Below, one piece after another: positions 50,592-59,383 of a stretch of 64,000 nucleotides of DNA. Below the pieces are notes generated by a model. It was not told the DNA's origin. It searched no databases and was given only the letters and a program-made list of their open reading frames with translations. Source of the stretch: Hydrogenophaga sp. (GTDB lineage Bacteria > Pseudomonadota > Gammaproteobacteria > Burkholderiales > Burkholderiaceae_C); assembly GCA_016790705.1 (NCBI GenBank), contig JAEUOT010000058.1:1-64000 (forward strand), given 5' to 3'. Numbering within the stretch: the first letter of the stretch is position 1; each line of letters begins with the position of its first letter. A program made the translations under genes and the position numbers.

Positions 50592-52166
50592 ATGGCTGTC
50601 AAGCCCGCTGTCACACGCACGTCTGTGTCGTCCACCAACCGGACGCCGTTTCGCACTATTCGCTTTTCCATCGTCCTGGCCTGTGCGGCTTCTTTGGCCC
50701 TGACAGGCTGTGGCACCCTCACCGGTCTGCCCGCTCACGGAGGCGGCAAGCGTTTCGCGACCGAGCAGCGACTGGTGTCCGCTTCCATCCGCGCGGCGCT
50801 CAAGGACATCGACGTCCGGTCACTCAAAGGCAAGCGCGCAGCTCTGATCTTTGACCTGATCTCCGACGAAGGGGGGGGCAGCTTCAATGGCGGGCGCTGG
50901 TCGCCAGGCCTCTTGTTCAGCGTGGGCACCATGACCAGCCCGGTGACCACCACCTCCAACGCTTTTCAGGTCTACAACCTGGGCGAGTCGGGCAGCTCAT
51001 ACAGCAACACCAACAGCGGCGGTGGCTCCAGCTCGGTGAGCACCACGCTGCAAAACGGCAGCAACACAAATACCGGCACCACTGGCACCACTGGCAGCTC
51101 CACCAACCAGAGCAGCGGCAGCAACACCAGCACAGGCAGTTCCAGCGGCAGTTCCACCAACACCAGCACCACCACGGGGTCTGGTACCACCGGATCGACC
51201 ACGACCGGCAGCAACGGCAGCACCACGACGGGAAGCACCACCAACAACAGCACGACCACCAACAGCGGCAGCAGCTCGGGCAGCAGCTCCAGCAACACCG
51301 GTGGCACCACCACCAACACCAACTTCAGCCAGACCGACAACAGCACCAACGTCACGGCGGGCACGGGTACCAACACCAGCACGACCAACGGCACCAACAG
51401 CTCGACCACCAACGGCACCAGCACCAACACCAGCACGACCAACGGATCTGGAACCAATACCAGCACCAACAGCAGTTCGGGCACGAACACCAGCACGGGA
51501 TCGGGCACCAACACCAGCACCGCCAATTCCAGTGGGAGCGGCACCAACAACAGCCAAAGCACCACCACAACCACCGGCAGCAATGACGGCAGTTCCAGCA
51601 CCAGTGGTGGCTACAACACCAACCGCCAGGCTGTCTCGCCCAGCCCGAGTGAAACCGTGACGCAGACCAAGGGGATGCACCGGGACCACACCGCCACGCT
51701 GGCCTACAAGGGCCTGGGTGAGTACCAGAACTTCCCCGTGCCCAAGAGCGATGCCAGCCTGCTCATGGGGTTGGTGCGCACCTACATGATGCTCAATGGG
51801 GTGATTCCCACCACGCCCAACGACCCGACCGCGGAAGTGCTGGTCTACGTGACGGTAGACATCTTCGGGACCGTGCGCAGCCGCTTTGATGCGCTGCTCT
51901 ACAACAACGAGACCGTCAAGGCCGAAACCAGCTTCGAGATCATGGCCTTTGACCGCGAGGGCAAGAACATCCTGCGCCCGCAGGTGGCCAATCGCGAGGC
52001 CCAGTACCGCGAGCACTACCTGCTGTGGACCGGGCCGCTGACCACCAAGGAGCAGGTCTATCAGGGCCAGGGCCTGCTGGTGGACTTCACCGATGTGGAC
52101 GGCAACAAAGGCGCCTACAACGAAAAGGAGCCCGTAACGCGCGAGTTCATGGGCGGCAAGAACTGA
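50592..52166 (+). CDS. mafA: MafA-family lipoprotein with a large Ser/Thr/Asn/Gly insert
   Basis: A 524-residue lipoprotein. The lipobox LTGC places lipidated Cys at 40, followed by GTLTGLPAHGGGKRF, which closely follows the start of mature Neisseria MafA. Residues about 52-128 and 345-524 are MafA-like (VYVTVDIFGTVRSRFDALLY; REHYLLWTGPLT). Between them, about 132-338, is a low-complexity run of Gly, Ser, Thr and Asn that replaces a short variable loop. MafA proteins are surface lipoproteins encoded with MafB toxins; a part in toxin export or in adhesion is proposed. First gene of a mafA/DUF2059/toxin/immunity operon; downstream gap 12 bp. Confidence 0.85.
   Translation: MAVKPAVTRTSVSSTNRTPFRTIRFSIVLACAASLALTGCGTLTGLPAHGGGKRFATEQRLVSASIRAALKDIDVRSLKGKRAALIFDLISDEGGGSFNGGRWSPGLLFSVGTMTSPVTTTSNAFQVYNLGESGSSYSNTNSGGGSSSVSTTLQNGSNTNTGTTGTTGSSTNQSSGSNTSTGSSSGSSTNTSTTTGSGTTGSTTTGSNGSTTTGSTTNNSTTTNSGSSSGSSSSNTGGTTTNTNFSQTDNSTNVTAGTGTNTSTTNGTNSSTTNGTSTNTSTTNGSGTNTSTNSSSGTNTSTGSGTNTSTANSSGSGTNNSQSTTTTTGSNDGSSSTSGGYNTNRQAVSPSPSETVTQTKGMHRDHTATLAYKGLGEYQNFPVPKSDASLLMGLVRTYMMLNGVIPTTPNDPTAEVLVYVTVDIFGTVRSRFDALLYNNETVKAETSFEIMAFDREGKNILRPQVANREAQYREHYLLWTGPLTTKEQVYQGQGLLVDFTDVDGNKGAYNEKEPVTREFMGGKN
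50985..51606 (+). repeat. Degenerate low-complexity repeat inside mafA
   Basis: Irregular tandem units built from AACACCAGCAC, ACCAACGGC and GGCAGC words, coding Asn-Thr-Ser, Thr-Asn-Gly and Gly-Ser strings. Length stays in frame throughout. Slipped-strand change in copy number is possible. Confidence 0.85.
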
Positions 52167-52178
52167 AGGACAGCACCA

Positions 52179-52706
52179 ATGACCCGAAACACCATCACCC
52201 TCAAAGCCGGTCTTCTTGCCTTGGTCGGCGTCCTGAATCTGCCGCTCGCTTGCGCCGCAGGCGCCAGCGCCACCTCGGTCGAACAGTTGGTGGCGATCAA
52301 CGGCGCCCAGAAGGCGTTGGAGACGGCCGTCGCCGGCATCGAGAACCAGGTGCGCCAGCAAGTGGTGGCCAGCCTGCTGCAACAAAACGGCGGTCGGCCT
52401 CTCACGCCCCAGCAGCAGACCGCTGTGGACAAGGCCGTGCCCGGCATCGGCGTCGTGTTGCGCCAGGAGATGGGCTGGCCCAAGATGAAGGACGCCTACA
52501 TCAAGCTGTACCAGGACCAACTCAGCCAGGCCGAAGTCGAACGCCTGACCAAGCTCTATCAGGACCCCAGCTACGTGACTTTGATGCAGAAGATGGGCGT
52601 GATCAACCAGCAGTCGGCCCAACTGGTGAGTCAAAAGCTGCCCACCATCACCCAGCGCATCCAGCCGGTGCTGGAAGACGCGCTCAAGCAAGCCCTGGGG
52701 CAATAA
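52179..52706 (+). CDS. DUF2059 periplasmic protein
   Basis: A 175-residue protein with a signal peptide (hydrophobic LKAGLLALVGVLNLPLACAAG, cleavage near CAA or ASA). The DUF2059 core is MKDAYIKLYQDQLSQAEVERL followed by LYQDPSYVTLMQKM (cited as YIKLYQDQLSQAEVERL). Function unknown for the family. Set 12 bp after mafA and 3 bp before the toxin gene, so it is cotranscribed and likely serves the toxin's handling in the periplasm (inference). Confidence 0.85.
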   Translation: MTRNTITLKAGLLALVGVLNLPLACAAGASATSVEQLVAINGAQKALETAVAGIENQVRQQVVASLLQQNGGRPLTPQQQTAVDKAVPGIGVVLRQEMGWPKMKDAYIKLYQDQLSQAEVERLTKLYQDPSYVTLMQKMGVINQQSAQLVSQKLPTITQRIQPVLEDALKQALGQ

Positions 52707-52709
52707 GCT

Positions 52710-55700
52710 GTGGACGCCCCGTCAAGCACCCTGCCCAGCCTGGACACCAGCCCGCGTAGGGCCGGCTGGTTCAAACGCAGCGTGGCCACGCTGGTGATGC
52801 TGAGCATCAGCGTGGGCAGCTTCGCGCAGGTGACGGGGCCGATCCTGCGGGGCAGCTACGGGCAGCCGGTGACCGGCTTTGCACCCAACGGCACCTTCAT
52901 CCAGAACGGCGTGGTGGTGGGCAACCCCCACCAGCAGCTGCACAACCTGGAGAACCCCAGTCTGTGGACGCTGGGCGCGGCGGCGCTGACCAACACCACC
53001 GACCCCAGCTTCGTGCAAGGCACGCTGGGCCAGATGGAAGGCGTCTCGGCCCCGCTCTCTGAGCCCGGGGGTCTGTCCATGGGGCGGCTGTACATCAACA
53101 CCAGCCCGGCCAACCCGTACACCGCCGCCGCCCCCTTCAGCAACCCGGCCGATCAGGCCAACCAGGCCAATAACGCCCTGATCTGGAATCAGGCAGTGAC
53201 CGGCACGGGCGGCTACCAGAGCGCCGGGGGCACCTGGATCGCGCGCACCCACCCCGACTCCAGCGGGGCGATCTTCAACTCGGGGCTGACCGGGTTCGTG
53301 GACAAAGGCGTGGTCAACGCCGCGATGGACCCCAACGGAGGGGCGGTGGCGGTCTGGCTGACCCAGGGTGCGGCGGTCACGCGCCACTTGGCGGCCGTGC
53401 AGCAGCAGAACGCCAACCTGCTGGGCTCGCGCATCTTCTTTACCCAGCAGAACATGGGCAGCCTCTCGCCCACGCAAAGCGGCTTCAACAGCCAGGCCGA
53501 CGCGACCATCTTTGAGCAGATGATCGGCAGCTCGCCCAACCTCTGGGGCGGCGGCACCGACCCCAGCTTCCAGTTGGGCTACATCCGGGACGACGGCAGC
53601 GCCCAGTTCTTCAACCTCAGCGACAAACACTTCCGGGGTTCCCAGAGCCAGGGTGGCTGGAGCGGCGACAGCGGCGGGCTGGAGTTCGGGCGCGATGATG
53701 CCTGGATCAACGCGATGCTGGGCAAGGAACTCAGGAGCGCCGCAGACAAGCGCGAGAAAGGTCTGAACGCGGCCGCCGGCATCGACATGGGGTACTTCCA
53801 AGACAGCAAGGCCCTGTTCATGCAGGGCATCGACCTGTACCGGCATGTGAACAAGGGCGACTGGGGGCTGCTCGATGGCCTCAGAACCGGCGCCATCGGG
53901 CCGGGCCACCCGGACTACGAGCGGGCCAGAGCCCTCTCCGAAGACGCCTTCAGGCAGGCCTACGTCTACCACACCGAGTACGACACCAAGCTCAAGTACA
54001 GCAAGGAAGCGGCCGCGTACCAGGCCAATCAGTTGCAGCTCACAGGCGTGAGCAACGCGGACCTGTTCGGCAAAGGGCTGAACCTGTTCGACAAGCGGGG
54101 CGACCCGGAGCAGGAGCGGTTGCTGGGGATGCTGCAGCGGGGAGAACTCAGCGAGAGCCACCCGAGGTACCAGGAGATCAGAGGGCTGGCCGAGGCGCGC
54201 TTCAAGGTGGCGTATCAGAAGGCGCTGGAGCCACCGCCAAAGCCCAATCCGCTCAAGCAGATCGTTGCGGTGGTGATTGCGGCCATCGTTGTGTACTTCA
54301 CGGCGGGTTTGGCCTCAGGGTGGGCGGGAGCCGCGTTGGGCGCCAGCACAACGGCCACGGGGGCGGTGGCCACAACGGTGGTGACTGCAACGGGGGTCAC
54401 TACCGTCAGCATCGCGGGTGTAGCCGCCACGGCGATTGGATCGGCCGTAGGTGCCTATGCCGGCGCGGTGGTCGGCGCGGGCATCCAGACCGGCAGCATG
54501 AGCAAGGCCCTGGCGGCCGGGGAGAACTCGCTCAAGGGAGGGGTGGCAGGCATCCTGGTCAATACCGCGCTGGCGGCGGCGGGCGTCTCGGGCGTGGACA
54601 TCAGTTCCTCGCTGGGCGTCAGTGAACGGGTGGGTCAGGCGATCTACAACACCATCGCCGGCAGCATGAGCCAAAGCATCGCTTATGGAGGCAGCTTCGG
54701 GGATGCGCTGGTCAACAGCGCGATCTCGAACACCACCTCAGCGGTCTCTGCCATGGGGGCCAACGCGATTGCGGGCGCCAACCTGGGTGCGGTGGGCACG
54801 GAAATCGCCCATGGGGCGTTGGGCTGCGCGGCTGGCGTGGCCCGCAGCGGGGGCAGCGAAGGATGTGGCGCGGGCGCGGTGGGCGCTATCGTGGCTCACG
54901 CGGGCGCACAGTGGCTCGACCCTGCCATGGGCCGCACGCTCAGTGACAGCGAGGTGGCGTTCTTCTCGGGCGTGGCCGGCGGAGCCGCCGCCGCGCTGGT
55001 GGGCGGCAGCAACAACGTCCAGGCGAACTTCGGGATCGGCCAGACCACCGGGCAGAACGCGGTCGAGAACAACTATCTGACGACCCGAGACCTGGAGCGA
55101 GCCCTGGATGCGCTGCGCAGTTGCACCCAGGGGTGCGATGTGCTCCGCAACAACCTGCTGCGCAACGAACAGCAAGGCGGACAGCAGCACCAGGTCGAGC
55201 ACGATTTGAAAGATCTGTGCAAAGCCAATCCGCAGGCTTGCGCTGGTCGGGTGCAGGACATTGGCAAGGCATTGGAGGCGCTGCAGAAACCCGAGACGCT
55301 GGCGCTGCTGGGTCAGCAGAACGTCAATGCGCTGATCAACCGGCAGGTCAGCGACTTAGGCAAGGCGGTGGAAGCACTGCAGTGGGGCGCGGCAGCCGAA
55401 CCAACGAACCGGCTAATCATGCAGACCGCAATGGCGGTGGGAGCGACCGCGCTGGGCGGTGGGGTCATGCTCAGTGTGGGGCGGGCGTTGATGGCTGCCT
55501 GTGCGGGAGGCCCGCTGGCACCGGGTTGTGTGGCGGCGACCACTGAACTGGCCATTGGAGCCACTTCCGAGTACACCGGTGTGTCAACAGCGGGCATGAC
55601 CGCGACTGGCACCACGGCGATGGCTTCGCGCCTGGCCAACTCAGCCAGCAATGCCACCGATGTGGCTCAGGTCGTGCGCGAGGCTCGGTTGGTGCAGATA

Positions 55701-56084
55701 GAAGCACAGGCAGTTCGGAATCCCGAGTTTGTGGATGTGTTGCGCCCAACAGATCGTTTACATATTTTGTATGGGGAAGCGCCTGGTGTAGGTGGTCATT
55801 TGTGGCCAGGGCAACCTGGCAAATCTGTTTTCCCACAGACGTGGACTGCTGATAAGGTTATCCATGAGGTTGGCGATATTGCGACGAATCCAAACACACG
55901 TTGGTATGCACAGACTGGTACTGGTGGTTCAACAACAAAAGCCGGTGATCCTGCTCGATGGGTAGCATGGGAATCGCGAGATGGGGTGACCATGCGAGTG
56001 GTTTTTGAACCTGCTTCTGGTCGTGTGGTAACTGCATTTCCTGATACCCCGCCAACCTCCATTGGCCTGAAGCCCATTAAATAG
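52710..56084 (+). CDS. mafB: Exported MafB-like polymorphic toxin with VENN junction and EndoU-like C-terminus
   Basis: An 1124-residue toxin from GTG 52710. A signal peptide lies at about 19-38 (WFKRSVATLVMLSISVGSFA, cleavage before QV). Residues 40-500 form a module also found in the decayed copy at 58.1-61.1 kb. An Ala/Gly-rich hydrophobic DUF637-like part covers about 510-770. VENN is at 785-788. The C-terminus (about 1010-1124) fits bacterial EndoU RNases: RLHILYGEAPGVGGHLWPG with H1018 and H1030, and GVTMRVVFEPASGRVVTAFP. It lacks the haemagglutinin/TPS secretion domain of CdiA. GC falls sharply after about 55.7 kb, marking the toxin cassette as exchanged. MafI-type immunity gene follows by 8 bp. 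The name mafB rests on context and the toxin/immunity type. Confidence 0.8.
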   Translation: MDAPSSTLPSLDTSPRRAGWFKRSVATLVMLSISVGSFAQVTGPILRGSYGQPVTGFAPNGTFIQNGVVVGNPHQQLHNLENPSLWTLGAAALTNTTDPSFVQGTLGQMEGVSAPLSEPGGLSMGRLYINTSPANPYTAAAPFSNPADQANQANNALIWNQAVTGTGGYQSAGGTWIARTHPDSSGAIFNSGLTGFVDKGVVNAAMDPNGGAVAVWLTQGAAVTRHLAAVQQQNANLLGSRIFFTQQNMGSLSPTQSGFNSQADATIFEQMIGSSPNLWGGGTDPSFQLGYIRDDGSAQFFNLSDKHFRGSQSQGGWSGDSGGLEFGRDDAWINAMLGKELRSAADKREKGLNAAAGIDMGYFQDSKALFMQGIDLYRHVNKGDWGLLDGLRTGAIGPGHPDYERARALSEDAFRQAYVYHTEYDTKLKYSKEAAAYQANQLQLTGVSNADLFGKGLNLFDKRGDPEQERLLGMLQRGELSESHPRYQEIRGLAEARFKVAYQKALEPPPKPNPLKQIVAVVIAAIVVYFTAGLASGWAGAALGASTTATGAVATTVVTATGVTTVSIAGVAATAIGSAVGAYAGAVVGAGIQTGSMSKALAAGENSLKGGVAGILVNTALAAAGVSGVDISSSLGVSERVGQAIYNTIAGSMSQSIAYGGSFGDALVNSAISNTTSAVSAMGANAIAGANLGAVGTEIAHGALGCAAGVARSGGSEGCGAGAVGAIVAHAGAQWLDPAMGRTLSDSEVAFFSGVAGGAAAALVGGSNNVQANFGIGQTTGQNAVENNYLTTRDLERALDALRSCTQGCDVLRNNLLRNEQQGGQQHQVEHDLKDLCKANPQACAGRVQDIGKALEALQKPETLALLGQQNVNALINRQVSDLGKAVEALQWGAAAEPTNRLIMQTAMAVGATALGGGVMLSVGRALMAACAGGPLAPGCVAATTELAIGATSEYTGVSTAGMTATGTTAMASRLANSASNATDVAQVVREARLVQIEAQAVRNPEFVDVLRPTDRLHILYGEAPGVGGHLWPGQPGKSVFPQTWTADKVIHEVGDIATNPNTRWYAQTGTGGSTTKAGDPARWVAWESRDGVTMRVVFEPASGRVVTAFPDTPPTSIGLKPIK

Positions 56085-56092
56085 TATCCATC

Positions 56093-56386
56093 ATGAACAT
56101 AGAAGAAAGATTGATAGAGTTGGAGACTCAATTTAGAGGAAGGCTTTCAGCCGACCTGCTTCAATATTCAATGGAATATATAGGTCACGGAGAATATCGC
56201 CTGGCTTTAGAAACGCTATGCGATTATTTGTGTGAAGAAGATGTCTTACTAAGTGAGTCAGAATTCTCAAATCTTCTACAACTGGGAGGTCTACTTGGCT
56301 CCGACATGATGAGCAATCGATATGCTTATCTGAAGAATCTGATTTTGCCTACTGAAAATCCAAGGCCACCGCATTTGCCCACATGA
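56093..56386 (+). CDS. mafI: MafI-like immunity protein
   Basis: A 97-residue acidic, helical, low-GC gene. LETQFRGRLSADLLQYSMEYIGHGEYRLALETLCDYLCEED (cited as YIGHGEYRLALETLCDYLCE) fits the MafI family, known in Neisseria to neutralise EndoU-type MafB toxins. It begins 8 bp after the toxin stop. Its stop overlaps the ATG of the orphan toxin fragment (ATGA). The last about ten residues (ENPRPPHLPT) may be read-through into the orphan cassette's flank. Confidence 0.82.
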   Translation: MNIEERLIELETQFRGRLSADLLQYSMEYIGHGEYRLALETLCDYLCEEDVLLSESEFSNLLQLGGLLGSDMMSNRYAYLKNLILPTENPRPPHLPT

Positions 56387-56778
56387 CGGGTTATCAAGGA
56401 GAGGTGCGCGTGGCAGCCGATGCGGCCAACCGGGGCGAACTGGTGGTGAGTTGGGGCGGCAAGGTGGGTACGCAAGGCGCCGACATGATCAGCGTCAACC
56501 CGAAGACCGGCGAAGTGATCCTGTACGATGCCAGGACGTATTCCAATGCCAGGAATGTGCAGCCTTCGACGACGTTTGCACAAGATAAACCTGCATTGGA
56601 AAATGCGCGTCGAGGGGCGTTCGACGCAATTGAAGCATCGAACCTTCCGCCAGCGCTCTTACAGCAAGCACGTCAAAACATTCTGGATGGCAATTTCATA
56701 ACTCGAACGACCAATCAAGGGGTTGGTGGTAGTTCTCCGATTGCTGTCAGGTTTTGCGGCGGCGTGGTGTGTAAGTGA
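56383..56778 (+). CDS. Orphan toxin C-terminus, PD-(D/E)XK-like nuclease fragment
   Basis: A 131-residue frame. GADMISVNPKTGEVILYDAR is the type of D...E-x-x core seen in CDI and other polymorphic-toxin nucleases of the restriction-like fold, and FCGGVVCK ends like related cassettes. It has no signal or delivery module. Homology-like sequence appears to begin a few codons before the ATG (KATAFAH), after a stop, as expected of a displaced C-terminal cassette and not of a gene with its own start. The GC rises again relative to mafI. It could be expressed through ATGA coupling, which would be harmful without immunity, or serve as a recombination reserve. Confidence 0.7.
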   Translation: MTGYQGEVRVAADAANRGELVVSWGGKVGTQGADMISVNPKTGEVILYDARTYSNARNVQPSTTFAQDKPALENARRGAFDAIEASNLPPALLQQARQNILDGNFITRTTNQGVGGSSPIAVRFCGGVVCK

Positions 56779-56785
56779 TCTTAAT

Positions 56786-57571
56786 ATGAGCTACTTCGAT
56801 CCTTCAAAAACAAAATCAATTCTTGAGAGAGTTGTATTCCAGTCTGAGCAGATTCAAAGCAATCGCGAGCCAGGAACTTTTGCAAAGGGTGGGGTTTCAA
56901 CTTTCAGTGTTTCGACGGTGATTCGTGCTATGCTGGTGGGGTTGGAAAAACAAACCGAAGACATCGCCGAACGCACGCAACGATGGTTGCAAGAAGCCAT
57001 TGATGAGGGTGAATACACCACCGATCGTGATCCCAGTTCAGCCGATTGGCACCAGCAAAGCCTGTCCTATGCGTTGGCTCTCACGAAGTTCCTGCGCGGA
57101 CAGGGTATTGATCGGGACAGTTTTTCCCGCTCTGCATCCCTAATTGAGCGTGCTTGGCGGACACGCGTTCCCCAATTTGAACGCAAGATGATTGCAGATC
57201 ATCAGATCGAATACTACATGCCAATTGCTTTCAGTGGTGGTTTGTACGCAGATGCCATTCGAAACTTCGAGGAGTACCGCCCGGGAGTGGTGCCCAATAT
57301 CCGCACCATCCGTTCCCAACGAGGCGTGGCCTACTTGCTATGCCAGCACAAACTGCTTGGCATGCATGACCCTGAGCAACTTCGCAAAGCCGTAAACCGG
57401 GTGCTGGATGTCAACCTGCAAAGCCAGTGGCTGGGAAGTGGTCTGTATCACTACGCCCTGCATTGGCTGATGATCGCCTACGCGGAAGACAACCCCCAAG
57501 CCGATCCAAAGACAGTGGTGCTCAAGGCGTACGACCACATGCCCAAGGTGCAACGGCCTGAGTGGGTCTGA
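56786..57571 (+). CDS. Candidate immunity protein for the orphan cassette
   Basis: A 261-residue soluble helical protein, start ATG 56786, 7 bp after the orphan fragment. No family is recognised. Features: no signal peptide, several Trp/Tyr-rich segments (SADWHQQSLSYALALTKFL, GLYHYALHWLMIAYAEDN). Placed exactly where cognate immunity genes lie, so an immunity role is inferred. The length is large for immunity proteins, but such ones exist. Confidence 0.6.
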   Translation: MSYFDPSKTKSILERVVFQSEQIQSNREPGTFAKGGVSTFSVSTVIRAMLVGLEKQTEDIAERTQRWLQEAIDEGEYTTDRDPSSADWHQQSLSYALALTKFLRGQGIDRDSFSRSASLIERAWRTRVPQFERKMIADHQIEYYMPIAFSGGLYADAIRNFEEYRPGVVPNIRTIRSQRGVAYLLCQHKLLGMHDPEQLRKAVNRVLDVNLQSQWLGSGLYHYALHWLMIAYAEDNPQADPKTVVLKAYDHMPKVQRPEWV

Positions 57572-57629
57572 TCTTGGTGCGTGAGGCACGCACAGCAGCG
57601 AACAGTTTTTCAACCCCAGGGAGCACCTC

Positions 57630-58088
57630 ATGACACATTCCGTCACCCGCATTTCCTTCCTAAGCGCAGCCTTGTTGGCTGCAGTTTTGTCTACCGGCTG
57701 CGCCTCGGTCAACATGGCCGATGCCACGCAAGACGCAGCGCGCAAAACTTTCACAGCCCCTGCCGACAAGGCGGGCATCTACGTATACCGCAATGAGACC
57801 TTTGGCGCGGCCATCAAGATGCCGGTGTCCGTGGACGGACAGGTCATTGGGCAGACCGCCGCAAACACCTTCCTGTACAAAGAAGTGGCGCCGGGCAAAC
57901 ACAAGATCGAGTCGCTGACCGAAGGGGCTGACAACAAGGTTGAAGTGGATGTCAAGCCCGGCACGCTGACCTACATCTGGCAGGAAGTGAAGATGGGCAT
58001 GTGGGCTGCGGCCTCCAAGCTGCACCTGGTCTCTCCCGAGCAGGGCAAGAAAGGCGTGTTGGAGACCAAGCTGGCGGTGACGCAGTAA
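57630..58088 (+). CDS. DUF2846 family lipoprotein
   Basis: A 152-residue lipoprotein with lipobox STGC (Cys about 24). The mature part has GIYVYRNETFGAAIKMPVSVDG and FLYKEVAPGKHKIES, typical of DUF2846 beta-sandwich lipoproteins; function unknown. ATG 57630 has CAGGGAG upstream. It stands between the two toxin genes and is transcribed the same way, so it may belong to the second toxin locus. Confidence 0.88.
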   Translation: MTHSVTRISFLSAALLAAVLSTGCASVNMADATQDAARKTFTAPADKAGIYVYRNETFGAAIKMPVSVDGQVIGQTAANTFLYKEVAPGKHKIESLTEGADNKVEVDVKPGTLTYIWQEVKMGMWAAASKLHLVSPEQGKKGVLETKLAVTQ

Positions 58089-58525
58089 AGGGCGAGCTTC
58101 TCCACCCAGCGGTTCGTACAGTCTGAACAATGAGCCGCTGATTCAAACACGCCATCGCCTGGCTGTTGATCGTCACGCTCAACGTCAGCGCGGTGGGGCA
58201 GACTATCCGAGGGCCCACGGGAGCACCGTTGACGGGCTACACCGCCAACGGCACCTTCATCCAGAACGGCGTGGTGGTGGGCAACCCCCACCAGCAGTTG
58301 CACGACCTGGTGAACCCTACGCTGTGGACGACGGCGGAGGACTCCTTTACCAACAGCACCGACCCCAGCTTCGTGCAGGGCACGCTCTCGGAGATCGAGT
58401 CGGCCATTGCCGTTGCGCCCGAACCCGGTGGCCTGGCCCTCTCGCGCCTGTACATCTGTCAACGCCGGTCGAAATTTCCCCACTTTGGCCGGAGTAAATT
58501 TCCCCACCTGTTGTGGTGTGGGTGA

Positions 58526-59383
58526 TCAGCCCGGGTGGTGGTCTCGTGGTTCCTTGGGTGGTCTGCCGGGTCGGCGTTTGAGGGGTTGCTGACCTTGAGG
58601 GTCAAGCAAGGAGGAGCGGGTGCGCATGGTCTCGGGGACCAGAGCTGCGTGCTCACGCAAGCGGTAGGAGTTGCCCTCGATGGGGACGACCACGGCGTGG
58701 TGCAACAGCCGGTCGAGCAAGGCGGTGGCGACCACGGCATCGCCGAAGATCTCGGCCCATTCACCGAAACCCCGGTTGCTGGTCATGATCATGGCGCTGC
58801 GCTCGTAGCAGGCGTTGACCAGTTGGAAGAACAGATTGCCGCCACCGGAGCCAAGAGGCAGGTAGCCGATCTCATCGACGATGAGCAGGCTGTAGCGGCT
58901 GAGGAACTTCACACGCTCGCGCAACTTGCCCTCGCGCTCGGCCTTGCGCATGGAGTCCACCAGTTCGGCCAGCGTGGCGAAGAAGACGCTCTTGCCAGCC
59001 TTGACCGCCTCGAAGCCCAGGGCGATGGCCAGGTGGGACTTGCCGGTGCCCGGTGGGCCCAGGAAGTGCACGCACTGCTTGCGCTCGATGAAGTCCAGCT
59101 CGGCCAGTGCCATGACGCGATGACGATCCAGGCCGGGCTGGAAGCTGAAGTCGTAGCCCGAGAGGCTCTTGACGGTGGTCAGACGTGCCGTCTGCAGGGC
59201 CATCTTGATGCGCCTGCTCTCGCGGGTGGTGTACTCCTCGCCCAACAGAGCCTCGATGGCTTCCAGGGCCGAGACCTCTCCCTGCTCGATGCGCGAGAGC
59301 GTTGTCTGCAGAGCCTCCAGGGCGCGCGGCATCTTCAAGCCCACCAGGTGACGGCGGATGCGGTCGGTGGTCGAGGCATTCAT
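58526..59383 (-). CDS. istB: IS21-family helper ATPase IstB
   Basis: A 285-residue AAA+ ATPase that assists the IstA transposase in target choice. Walker A is GPPGTGKSHLA, Walker B is LLIVDEIGYLPL, and the sensor region is MTSNRGFGEW. The C-terminus ends in a basic, Pro-rich tail (KRRPGRPPKEPRDHHP). Full length. The ATG overlaps the istA stop codon. Confidence 0.95.
   Translation of the reverse strand: MNASTTDRIRRHLVGLKMPRALEALQTTLSRIEQGEVSALEAIEALLGEEYTTRESRRIKMALQTARLTTVKSLSGYDFSFQPGLDRHRVMALAELDFIERKQCVHFLGPPGTGKSHLAIALGFEAVKAGKSVFFATLAELVDSMRKAEREGKLRERVKFLSRYSLLIVDEIGYLPLGSGGGNLFFQLVNACYERSAMIMTSNRGFGEWAEIFGDAVVATALLDRLLHHAVVVPIEGNSYRLREHAALVPETMRTRSSLLDPQGQQPLKRRPGRPPKEPRDHHPG

Noticed and set aside
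50972-51601. Leu/Val/Pro-rich minus-strand frame that looks like a membrane protein
   Set aside because: It is the complement of the Ser/Thr/Asn/Gly repeat in mafA; hydrophobicity is an artefact of the repeat.
52710-56084. Classification of the large toxin as CdiA
   Set aside because: It has a VENN motif and DUF637-like part but no TPS/haemagglutinin secretion domain, is far shorter than CdiA, and has no CdiB gene beside it.
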